Origin: Bordetella parapertussis
GTDB taxonomy: Bacteria > Pseudomonadota > Gammaproteobacteria > Burkholderiales > Burkholderiaceae_C
Assembly (NCBI GenBank): GCA_945873925.1
Contig: CAMCES010000067.1
Span: 1-7,267, forward strand
DNA length: 7,267 nt
Direction: 5' to 3'
Shown: positions 1-5,587 of the stretch, piece after piece
How the letters are laid out: each line of letters starts with the position of its first letter
How positions within the stretch are numbered: position 1 is the first letter of the stretch
Notes under the pieces: generated by a model
What the model saw: the letters and a program-made list of their open reading frames with translations, nothing else
The model's database searches: none
What the model was told of the DNA's origin: nothing
Position numbers and translations under genes: made by a program

Positions 1-804
1 CGCTTGCTGCACGAGACTTTGAATGCGCACCGTGGTGCGCCGCTCGACCAAGTGATGGACCATTTGCTGGTGCGTTTTGGTTGCCAGATCTTGGCGCTCA
101 TCCCTGGACGCGTCTCCACCGAGGTGGACGCGCGTTTGAGTTTTGACACCGACGCCACGGTGGCGAGGGCCCGTCAAATCACCGCTTTCTACCAGGGTCA
201 AGGCATCGATAGCCAGCAACGTGTGCTGATCAAAATCGCGGCCACCTGGGAGGGTATCCAAGCCGCTGCGGTGCTGGAAAAAGAAGGCATTCACACCAAC
301 CTCACTTTGTTATTTGCTTTCTCACAGGCCGCGGCCTGTGCGCAAGCCGGTGTCAAGCTCATTTCCCCGTTTGTCGGGCGGATTCACGACTGGCACAAAA
401 AGGCGGCGGGCGAGGCCTGGAAAGAGGAAGAGCGTGCTGGCGCGAATGACCCAGGCGTGCAAAGCGTTCGCCATATTTACAACTACTACAAGCAGCATGG
501 TGTGGCCACCGAGGTGATGGGGGCGAGCTTTCGCAACATCGGGCAAATCACCGCGCTGGCTGGCTGCGATTTGCTCACCATTGCGCCAGAGTTGCTGGCG
601 CAGTTGCAAGCCCAGACCGCACCGCTCGCAGCCAGCCTCAGTCTGGCGCAAGCGCAAGCAACGCCCATCGAACGGCTGACACTGAACGAAGCGCAGTTTC
701 GTTTGGCATTGAATGAAGATGCCATGGCCAGCGATAAGCTGGCAGAGGGTATTCGCGCTTTTTGCGCCGATGTGCGCAAACTCGAAGCCTTGATGCAGGC
801 TTGA
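1..804 (+). CDS. tal: Transaldolase (TalB type), 5' end cut by the window edge
   Basis: Transaldolase moves a dihydroxyacetone unit between sugar phosphates in the non-oxidative pentose phosphate pathway, in the cytoplasm. The frame is open from base 1, giving 267 visible residues. Compared with E. coli TalB (317 residues) about 55 N-terminal residues are missing, so the TTG at base 4 is an internal Leu codon and not a start. The Schiff-base lysine lies in LIKIAATWEG (Lys at about visible residue 78), aligned to TalB Lys132. The catalytic Glu lies in RVSTEVDARLS, aligned to Glu96. Further family blocks are NLTLLFAFSQA and LISPFVGRIHDWHK. The TalB catalytic Asp17 region is off the window. The gene ends at TGA 802-804, only 3 bases before the stop of the convergent chaN-like gene. 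It is a core metabolic gene and marks the left border of the redox gene block. Confidence 0.96.
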   Translation, partial: RLLHETLNAHRGAPLDQVMDHLLVRFGCQILALIPGRVSTEVDARLSFDTDATVARARQITAFYQGQGIDSQQRVLIKIAATWEGIQAAAVLEKEGIHTNLTLLFAFSQAAACAQAGVKLISPFVGRIHDWHKKAAGEAWKEEERAGANDPGVQSVRHIYNYYKQHGVATEVMGASFRNIGQITALAGCDLLTIAPELLAQLQAQTAPLAASLSLAQAQATPIERLTLNEAQFRLALNEDAMASDKLAEGIRAFCADVRKLEALMQA

Positions 805-807
805 GTT

Positions 808-1818
808 TCAGGGCTTGGCTTTGAAAGCCAAGCAGGGGTCAGAGCGCTGCGCCATGACTGGGCCTACCCAGACCCAATCGGCCTGTGGCGCCAGCCTTTG
901 CAACCAGGCCTGCCTTTGCGCAGGCGTTTGATCAGGCGCTTGCTCCATGAACAACACGCTCACGGTCTTCAAGTCTGGTCGGTTTGCTTGCAAGATTTGT
1001 GGCACGCCCAAGTGTTTCCACACATGGCCATTGCCTGCCAGCACCACCGCAGGCAGGTGTTGCAAGGCGACTTGTGCCATGGCAGCGTCCCGGGCGCGCT
1101 GCACCGCGATCATGTTGTCCAACTGCGAGGCGGGCAAAGCACCACAGTGGCCTTGGTCGATCTCGTCACGCAAGGCTTGTTGTTGCCCTGTGCTCAAAGG
1201 GGATTGTGTCAAAAGCGCTTTGAACACCGCTGGTGTGGCGTCGCCCTTGCTCGCGTAAACCGATTTGACCGCTTGATTGCTGAGGTTGCCCCCGACCATG
1301 GGCAGTTTCAGACGCGATACCGTTTCAAACAGCGGTTGGTGCAGCGGCCATTGCCAAGCCTTGTCATCAAAACCCGCCGCTTGCAAATCTGCCAGCACAC
1401 CGATCCGTGACTTAAAGCTTTGGCCATGGGGCAAGTGCTCTGCCACTAAAGTGATTGGCCGGTGTGCCAGGCTTTCCAGTAACTCCCCACGCAGGCTGTG
1501 GTGACGAGGGTTGTCATGCAGTTCGCCCAACAACACCACATCCGCCTGGTTCAAGGCTTCGATCAAGACAACACTTGTCACCTCGCGAAGGCTTGGGATT
1601 TGGTACCACTGCCCGTCCCTTTGGATCGCCGAAGCTTGGACTGGCGCTGCAGACAGCGATGCCGCAGGACCCATGCCGACTTGCCAGTCAGCTGAGGGTG
1701 AAGCGCTCAGGGCTTTGGCTTGCCAGCCCATGGCCAGGCAGAAAAGGCAGGCGAACCAAGCGCACTTACTTGGATGGGTTGGTGATGTAGGCTGGGTTAA
1801 GCAAAGAGGATGAGTCAT
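808..1818 (-). CDS. ChaN-family haem-binding / iron-regulated protein, exported
   Basis: The family (Pfam Cofac_haem_bdg, ChaN/PhuW) comprises periplasmic or outer-membrane-linked proteins that bind haem and take part in haem or iron uptake. The hallmark motif LLGELHDNPRHH is at about residues 96-107, followed by LVAEHLP (125-130) and a C-terminal VVLAGNGHVWKHLG segment, the usual order for the family. I chose ATG 1818 (336 aa). An upstream TTG at 1836 is also in frame but has no better ribosome site. A hydrophobic stretch at about 21-31, ending near AKA, looks like a cleavable signal peptide, although the N-region before it is long. No lipobox is evident. The gene starts inside pufC and overlaps it by 53 nt in another frame, so it should be cotranscribed and perhaps translationally coupled with it. 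It may supply or protect haem for cytochrome maturation, but that is inference. The family call is firm and the role is not. Confidence 0.87.
   Translation of the reverse strand: MTHPLCLTQPTSPTHPSKCAWFACLFCLAMGWQAKALSASPSADWQVGMGPAASLSAAPVQASAIQRDGQWYQIPSLREVTSVVLIEALNQADVVLLGELHDNPRHHSLRGELLESLAHRPITLVAEHLPHGQSFKSRIGVLADLQAAGFDDKAWQWPLHQPLFETVSRLKLPMVGGNLSNQAVKSVYASKGDATPAVFKALLTQSPLSTGQQQALRDEIDQGHCGALPASQLDNMIAVQRARDAAMAQVALQHLPAVVLAGNGHVWKHLGVPQILQANRPDLKTVSVLFMEQAPDQTPAQRQAWLQRLAPQADWVWVGPVMAQRSDPCLAFKAKP
813..833. repeat. 10-bp perfect inverted repeat at the tal / chaN-like junction
   Basis: The arms GCTTGGCTTT (813-822) and AAAGCCAAGC (824-833) are perfectly complementary around one central base, giving a hairpin with a tight loop on either strand. 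It lies within the last codons of the chaN-like gene and 9 bases after the tal stop codon. Its place between convergent genes suggests a role in ending the tal transcript, but no T-tract follows on either strand, so an intrinsic terminator is not proven. Confidence 0.45.
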
Positions 1819-2863
1819 AGGTGATGCTGTTGGCAAGCTCTGGATAGTCGGGCAACATGCTCACACCATACAACGGTTTGTAGGCACCTTTGTGGCAGGT
1901 GGCGCAACCGACCTTCGGAAAGTCGCCTTGTTCACTCAAGCGGTAGGGGGGGAACAATGGCGCCAATTCGGCCAGGTAATTGCTGTTGATGTCCCGCACC
2001 ATTCGGATGCCATGCCAGGCAGTCACACGTTGGGGGGTACTGGCACTCCAGTCGCCCATGGCGCGGGTGTTGTGGCAATAAGTGCAATTCACCCCCAAGG
2101 AGGTAGACATATAGATCATCAAGCCATAGGTATGTTCAGCCTGTTTGATGGACCGTCGGTTGTCGCCCGCCAACGCCTGTGTGCCTTGAATGCGGATGTT
2201 GTGTTCACCATGGACTAAATAAGTACTCAGGGGGTTGTAAGGCAAGGAAGAATTAGCCACCTCAGCCATGGTGGGGGTGTTTTGACCTGCTTTGTCACCC
2301 AGCATGTTGCCCGGTGAATGCGGCAGACCTGGGTTGTTGAACCAGTCTCCGCTGGGTACCGCTTGTCCTCGGTGGCAGGTCCAGCAGGTCACGCCAGTGT
2401 TTTGGACATGGCTTTTCCATTGGCCATTTAAATTGCGAGTCATTTGTAGCATGCGCCTGGCCACCACCTTGGTGTACTTTTCATCAGAGGCTAGGTTTTT
2501 CGTGTTGTGACAATACTTGCAGCCCTCTTCCGGTGCGACCCAAGTGGTCATTGCGGCCATCAAACGAGAAAACTCCAGGGCTGACAAGTCATTGAGCACT
2601 TGAACGTTTTCGTACAGTTCATTGACTGGCTGGGCATCAGGCTCTGGCGGGTCAACTGGCTCGGGTTCGGGGATTTCATGAATAGCAGCGTTGGCAGCCA
2701 GCACACTGGGTTGGTAAATTTGCAGCATGCTGGTGCCGCGGTAACCGCGCTGCACCGAGGTGGGACCTTCACACGCAGACAACAGAAACAGCACGCTGAT
2801 CCAAAAACAAGACCGCAGGGGAATGCGACTTAGCGAAAAAGCTTTGACGAAAAGATTGAACAT
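1766..2863 (-). CDS. pufC: Photosynthetic reaction centre tetrahaem cytochrome c subunit (PufC)
   Basis: PufC is the periplasmic, membrane-anchored cytochrome that re-reduces the oxidised special pair of the type II reaction centre. It takes electrons from HiPIP or soluble cytochromes. The protein is 365 aa. A hydrophobic segment (about 20-30) ends in the lipobox LLSAC, so Cys31 should be lipidated. A Pro/Glu-rich linker follows (64-75). Four CxxCH motifs bind haem: Cys115/118-His119, Cys160/163-His164, Cys260/263-His264 and Cys320/323-His324. All axial ligands known from Blastochloris viridis have counterparts at the same spacings: Met102 (13 before Cys115), Met138 (22 before Cys160), Met249 (11 before Cys260), and His152 (8 before Cys160) for haem 4. 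The start ATG 2863 follows a purine-rich AG7 stretch at short spacing. pufC usually ends a pufBALMC operon. Here no pufLM is next to it, and HiPIP lies directly upstream instead. No frameshift or missing ligand is seen. Confidence 0.96.
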   Translation of the reverse strand: MFNLFVKAFSLSRIPLRSCFWISVLFLLSACEGPTSVQRGYRGTSMLQIYQPSVLAANAAIHEIPEPEPVDPPEPDAQPVNELYENVQVLNDLSALEFSRLMAAMTTWVAPEEGCKYCHNTKNLASDEKYTKVVARRMLQMTRNLNGQWKSHVQNTGVTCWTCHRGQAVPSGDWFNNPGLPHSPGNMLGDKAGQNTPTMAEVANSSLPYNPLSTYLVHGEHNIRIQGTQALAGDNRRSIKQAEHTYGLMIYMSTSLGVNCTYCHNTRAMGDWSASTPQRVTAWHGIRMVRDINSNYLAELAPLFPPYRLSEQGDFPKVGCATCHKGAYKPLYGVSMLPDYPELANSITYDSSSLLNPAYITNPSK

Positions 2864-2921
2864 GGACCCCCCCTGCTGATTGGCGTATGAATGAAAATTA
2901 GAAAATTCATAAAGAATCTAT

Positions 2922-2941
2922 GTGTCATGATAAGTTGACAC
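2922..2941. promoter_or_regulatory. Candidate PpsR/CrtJ-type operator upstream of pufC
   Basis: A perfect palindrome with arms GTGTCA (2922-2927) and TGACAC (2936-2941), separated by 8 bases, contains TGT-N12-ACA, the published pattern for the light- and redox-responsive photosynthesis repressor PpsR/CrtJ. It covers the -10 box and part of the spacer of the candidate pufC promoter, where a bound repressor would block RNA polymerase. The match is seen directly. The assignment to PpsR is inferred and fits because the target gene is a photosynthesis gene. Confidence 0.5.
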
Positions 2942-2954
2942 CATTTATAGTCAA
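2927..2954 (-). promoter_or_regulatory. Candidate sigma70 promoter for pufC and the chaN-like gene
   Basis: On the minus strand a -35 box TTGACT (2949-2954, 5 of 6 to consensus) and a -10 box TATCAT (2927-2932, 5 of 6) are separated by 16 bases. They sit in the AT-rich stretch between the HiPIP terminator and the pufC start. The untranslated leader would be roughly 55-60 nt. This would make pufC and the chaN-like gene a unit that can be expressed apart from the metallophosphoesterase-HiPIP operon. No start site is known. Confidence 0.5.
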
Positions 2955-3014
2955 TATGTAATTTATGAATATAAATTAATTATTTATATGGGGGTTGGTT
3001 AAATTTTCAATATC

Positions 3015-3045
3015 TTGGCCGCCCCCAGCCACTGGGGGCGGCCAA
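3015..3045 (-). terminator. Perfect 14-bp hairpin downstream of the HiPIP gene
   Basis: Arms 3015-3028 and 3032-3045 are perfectly complementary, mostly G+C, with a 3-base CCA loop. The hairpin begins 13 bases after the HiPIP stop codon in the direction of transcription and is followed by the AT-rich sequence GATATTGAAAATTT, which lacks a clean T-run. It most likely ends or weakens the upstream operon transcript. It could also protect the 3' end of the HiPIP mRNA if some transcripts continue into pufC. Confidence 0.65.
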
Positions 3046-3058
3046 TCGGGGTCTGTGC

Positions 3059-3400
3059 TCAGGCAGCAGCTTTGTTCAACTTGAAGTTTTTGCACCAACC
3101 GGCTGCGGGCACGATCCGACCGCCGTAAAAGGAGCATTCACCCTCGGTGGCATTGCCTTCGTAGAGTTGGCATCTGCTGCAATATTGCTCAGTGGTGTGA
3201 CGTGGATAACGGGTTTTATCAACGTTTTTGGAGTCCAATTTGAAGCCCATGGACTTGGGATATGAATCCGCTTCAGAGAGTTTTTCACCAGGCGCTGCAG
3301 CTTTCATCTTCTTTTCGGATGCGGATACCTGAGTGGCTAAAGTAGCGCCTGTGAGTGCGGCTGAATGGATCAAAAAGATGCGTCGATTGAGATTTTTCAT
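3059..3400 (-). CDS. High-potential iron-sulfur protein (HiPIP), Tat-exported
   Basis: HiPIPs are small periplasmic [4Fe-4S] electron carriers. In Rubrivivax and Rhodoferax they donate electrons to the reaction-centre tetrahaem cytochrome, and related proteins serve iron oxidation (Iro, PioC). The 113-aa precursor starts at ATG 3400. An in-frame TTG at 3409 would add three residues. The N-terminus has a twin-arginine signal, NRRIFL (residues 5-10), then a hydrophobic segment and a likely cut near VSASE, as expected for a cofactor-loaded Tat substrate. Cluster ligands are Cys74, Cys77, Cys89 and Cys103 (C-x2-C-x11-C-x13-C), with the family's GW before the last Cys and aromatic residues around the cluster. 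It is the last gene of the leftward operon, 18 nt after the DUF1566 gene, with no Shine-Dalgarno visible in that gap. pufC follows after the hairpin, which supports a role as donor to PufC. Confidence 0.95.
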   Translation of the reverse strand: MKNLNRRIFLIHSAALTGATLATQVSASEKKMKAAAPGEKLSEADSYPKSMGFKLDSKNVDKTRYPRHTTEQYCSRCQLYEGNATEGECSFYGGRIVPAAGWCKNFKLNKAAA

Positions 3401-3418
3401 GTGGATCAAAAGGGATGG

Positions 3419-3976
3419 TTAGTGAAGTTTCCGAACCAGTCGCACAAAATACGATTCTTCGGGATGTTTTAAAGCAACACCAGAAAAGCCAAAATCCATG
3501 GTGAACACATGCGGGTCAAAGTCATTGACGATGCGTGTGTAACGGCTCCAAAAAACACCAGGGGGAAAGTTTGGGAACCATTCCAACCTGACGCGTGGAT
3601 TGCGGCAGTGCTGCTCTGCAATGAAAGCCAAATCTTTGAGATGAGGTAGCTTCCAGTCATTGAATCCGTCAATACTTTGACGATTCAGTTCGTTAACTGT
3701 GCTGACAGCCTGAAAATAAGTCATGGCTTCAGCTTTGCCGATGCATTGCTGGTCTACCCAAGTTTGTCCAATTGCACACCTTTGCCACTGCAAGCGTGCT
3801 CGGTAATCAAAGACCCAGCCTCGTTCATCTGCCTGAATATGCAAAGGAATCTCAGTAACTGCCTGATCACAGATCTGCTGAGCAAAAACCAAGTTACCCC
3901 AAAAAAGAAAAGATGCGCAAAAAGTATTGAGCGAATATGCACAAAATACTCTGATGAGGTGCTTGGAAGCTTGCAA
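3419..3976 (-). CDS. Secreted DUF1566-family protein of unknown function
   Basis: The 185-aa product belongs to the DUF1566 / Lcl C-terminal-like family, recognised by the order: LQWQRCAIGQTW (62-73), a variable segment with NELN (95-98), GFNDWKLPHLKDL (104-116), an FPNFPPGVFWS block (134-144) and the terminal YFVRLVRK (176-183). Such domains occur in secreted and surface proteins, and their biochemical role is not settled. A hydrophobic N-terminus ending in VFAQQ (30-34) looks like a signal peptide. The mature part has four Cys (36, 67, 78, 124), which could form two disulfides in the periplasm. The start is TTG 3976: no ATG or GTG precedes the signal peptide, and the codons between the cytochrome stop and this TTG offer no common start codon. 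No Shine-Dalgarno is visible, so translation may depend on reinitiation after the cytochrome gene 18 nt upstream. It is an odd member of an electron-transfer operon. Confidence 0.8.
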   Translation of the reverse strand: MQASKHLIRVFCAYSLNTFCASFLFWGNLVFAQQICDQAVTEIPLHIQADERGWVFDYRARLQWQRCAIGQTWVDQQCIGKAEAMTYFQAVSTVNELNRQSIDGFNDWKLPHLKDLAFIAEQHCRNPRVRLEWFPNFPPGVFWSRYTRIVNDFDPHVFTMDFGFSGVALKHPEESYFVRLVRKLH

Positions 3977-3994
3977 GATTAGGAGCTTTGGGAT

Positions 3995-4507
3995 TTACTT
4001 GGTGTCAAAACCAATGCCAGTGGGCTTGCTTGGAAAACCTTTACCGTAATCAACTTTGACCGGTCTGGTTTGACGACTTGCAAGACCTGGTTCAATGGGT
4101 AATCCACGATGAAGATTAAAGGCGTAGGCTTCAATGGCAAGCATTTCAGGCCCGCTCACATCCAAAGCCTTGCCACCTTGGGGGTTTTGAATACACCAAT
4201 TGGCCATTTCACGCCAAGTGACCACCCTATCGAAGGCCGTGTGGTATTTGGGGAAGGTTTGTGGATTTGACGCTGCAGCATCTGGATGACAGTTGCCACA
4301 AGCCAAACCGTTGTTTTGCGTTGTTGGGTTACTGCCGTGCCATATGTTGTAACCCTCTTCTACTGCTGCAAGCAGCTTTTTTTCTTGCGCTTTGAGTTCA
4401 TCTTTGGTGAAAGGTTCTCTTGCGCCAGCTTGAAAATACACCGCTGATGTTGCAATCGTTAACAGGATGGAACCAGTCAAAGATTTGAGGATATTATTTT
4501 TTTTCAT
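3995..4507 (-). CDS. Periplasmic monohaem c-type cytochrome, distantly SoxA/TsdA-like
   Basis: The 170-aa protein has a signal peptide (about 1-29, KK start, hydrophobic core, cut near AGA), so it acts in the periplasm. One CxxCH (Cys70-Gly-Asn-Cys73-His74) binds a single haem c. The segment WREMANWCIQNPQGGKAL (98-115) and SGPEMLAIEAYAF (118-130) recall the C-terminal cytochrome pattern of thiosulfate-oxidising cytochromes (TsdA, SoxA). Met122 is the best candidate for the second axial ligand. Cys105 is not in a CxxCH and is free to act otherwise. The C-terminal 40 residues carry no clear motif. It has an ideal AGGAGG ribosome site 5 bases before ATG 4507. It lies between the metallophosphoesterase and DUF1566 genes and may pass electrons to the HiPIP encoded downstream. 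The cytochrome call is secure. The substrate or partner is unknown, and the TsdA/SoxA resemblance is short. Confidence 0.88.
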   Translation of the reverse strand: MKKNNILKSLTGSILLTIATSAVYFQAGAREPFTKDELKAQEKKLLAAVEEGYNIWHGSNPTTQNNGLACGNCHPDAAASNPQTFPKYHTAFDRVVTWREMANWCIQNPQGGKALDVSGPEMLAIEAYAFNLHRGLPIEPGLASRQTRPVKVDYGKGFPSKPTGIGFDTK

Positions 4508-4512
4508 GAACG

Positions 4513-4518
4513 CCTCCT
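4513..4518 (-). promoter_or_regulatory. Consensus ribosome binding site of the cytochrome gene
   Basis: AGGAGG on the minus strand, 5 bases before ATG 4507, fixes that start. It is the strongest ribosome site in the cluster, whereas the two following genes show none. This suggests that the cytochrome is made in high amounts and that the downstream genes depend on coupling to it. Confidence 0.85.
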
Positions 4519-4532
4519 TTTATGGATTTATG

Positions 4533-4559
4533 AAAAAGCGGCCCGACACACTGCGGGCC
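4533..4559 (-). terminator. Small intrinsic terminator or attenuator between metallophosphoesterase and cytochrome genes
   Basis: On the minus strand, arms GGCCCG (4554-4559) and CGGGCC (4540-4545) enclose an 8-base loop and are followed by GC and then five T (4533-4537). This is the form of a short rho-independent terminator. It begins 17 bases after the metallophosphoesterase stop codon and ends about 15 bases before the AGGAGG of the cytochrome gene. Because the four genes otherwise look like one operon, it may act as a partial terminator that sets the ratio of first gene to later genes, or as a processing boundary. Confidence 0.55.
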
Positions 4560-4576
4560 ACACAACGAGAATGTGA

Positions 4577-5587
4577 TTAGATTTTTATGCCATTCTTGAG
4601 GAATGGTGTCAGGGAGTCAGCGAAAGGCAAGTGCTGTGCTTTGCCGCCGTTTGCACTGAACGAAGCTTGCAAAGTTCCCATGCCATCTTGTTCATTACCT
4701 GGGTCAGCACGGTATTGCTGGCTTTCAGGGTACTTGACATTGACAGGTGGATAAGGCCATGGCCATGAAGTGCTCATGGCACCAATGGAGGTCATATTGC
4801 CGATTTTGTTGTAGATGGTCTGATGGACATGACCGTGGAAGGATGTCACATTGACGAACTTAGACAGAATTTTGCGAATTTCAGGTGCGTCAGAAGTTTG
4901 GAAATTCCAACGGGGATAGTAGTCCCACAGCGGTGAATGGCTGAAGGTGACAACCGGTGTGTCTGGTGACAATTTGGCCACATCCTTTTTCAACCATTCC
5001 AATTGTTCGGCTTGAATTCCCCACAGACCGCCAATGGGGCCTTCGAGCATTTCCATGGCTTCCATGCGTTGCTTGTTGGTCAGACCCTTGTCGGTCCAGA
5101 AGTCCTTGACCAAAATGGAGTTAAAACCAATGAAATGGACGCCTTTGTGATCAAAAGACCAGTAGTCCCGACCAAACATACCTTTCCAGGCTGCACCCAT
5201 GTCCAAGTACCAGTCATGTTCGCCTGGAATGACCATCATTTTGGGTTTCAGATTGGCCAAGATTTTTTTACCTTTGGCCAATTGGTCCTCTGTGCCGTTT
5301 TGGGCAATGTCGCCGCCGTAGAGCACAAAGTCAGGTTGGATTTCTAATGCGTTGACTTGAGCGACGGCATCTTCAAGTTGCAAGTCGAATTTGTGGCCGT
5401 CTTGGCTGTACAAGTGAGAGTCACTGATCATGGCCATTCTGAAGGGTGTCACCTTTTTGGATCCGGCGTGGACCAAATCGATAACACCTAGGTTGATGCC
5501 AGCTGCGCTGGCCACCAAGGTTGATAAACCGGCTTTACCCGTCAGACCTAAAAAATCTCTCCTGCTGTGCTCGTTCTTTGTGTCCAT
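4577..5587 (-). CDS. Tat-exported calcineurin-like metallophosphoesterase
   Basis: The 336-aa product has a clear twin-arginine signal, SRRDFLG (residues 8-14), followed by a hydrophobic segment to about residue 40. It should therefore be exported folded, with its metals. The calcineurin-like phosphoesterase motifs occur in order: DSH (Asp56, His58), GGD (91-93), GEHD (122-125), FSHSP (215-219, His217) and GHVH (252-255). The family's GNHD motif reads GEHD here, with Glu123 replacing the usual metal-binding Asn. Members cleave phosphomonoesters or diesters with a two-metal centre, and the more distant SoxB of sulfur oxidation uses a similar dimanganese fold. No 5'-nucleotidase C-terminal domain is present, so this is neither SoxB nor UshA. 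ATG 5587 follows GGAG at 5-base spacing. It is the first gene of the operon with the cytochrome, DUF1566 and HiPIP genes, and divergent from the LysR gene. Substrate unknown; a periplasmic phosphatase for nutrient scavenging is the plain alternative. Confidence 0.88.
   Translation of the reverse strand: MDTKNEHSRRDFLGLTGKAGLSTLVASAAGINLGVIDLVHAGSKKVTPFRMAMISDSHLYSQDGHKFDLQLEDAVAQVNALEIQPDFVLYGGDIAQNGTEDQLAKGKKILANLKPKMMVIPGEHDWYLDMGAAWKGMFGRDYWSFDHKGVHFIGFNSILVKDFWTDKGLTNKQRMEAMEMLEGPIGGLWGIQAEQLEWLKKDVAKLSPDTPVVTFSHSPLWDYYPRWNFQTSDAPEIRKILSKFVNVTSFHGHVHQTIYNKIGNMTSIGAMSTSWPWPYPPVNVKYPESQQYRADPGNEQDGMGTLQASFSANGGKAQHLPFADSLTPFLKNGIKI

Noticed and set aside
898..1410. Long plus-strand open frame opposite the chaN-like gene
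   Set aside because: It is antisense to a gene with clear ChaN motifs, its translation has no recognisable domain, and it has no plausible ribosome site.
1892..2218. Plus-strand open frame opposite pufC
   Set aside because: It lies wholly antisense to the tetrahaem coding region, whose motifs are beyond doubt, and it shows no domain.
2891..2987. Weak A/T palindromes around the pufC promoter (ATGAA-N10-TTCAT, ATAAAT-N5-ATTTAT)
   Set aside because: Arms of 5-6 A/T bases are expected by chance in such AT-rich DNA; only the GC-containing GTGTCA/TGACAC pair stands out.
5003..5347. Plus-strand open frame opposite the metallophosphoesterase gene
   Set aside because: Antisense shadow of a gene with all family motifs; no export signal, domain or promoter of its own.
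4577..5587. Metallophosphoesterase as SoxB
   Set aside because: It has about 336 residues with no 5'-nucleotidase C-terminal domain, and soxXYZA genes are absent; only the catalytic fold is shared.
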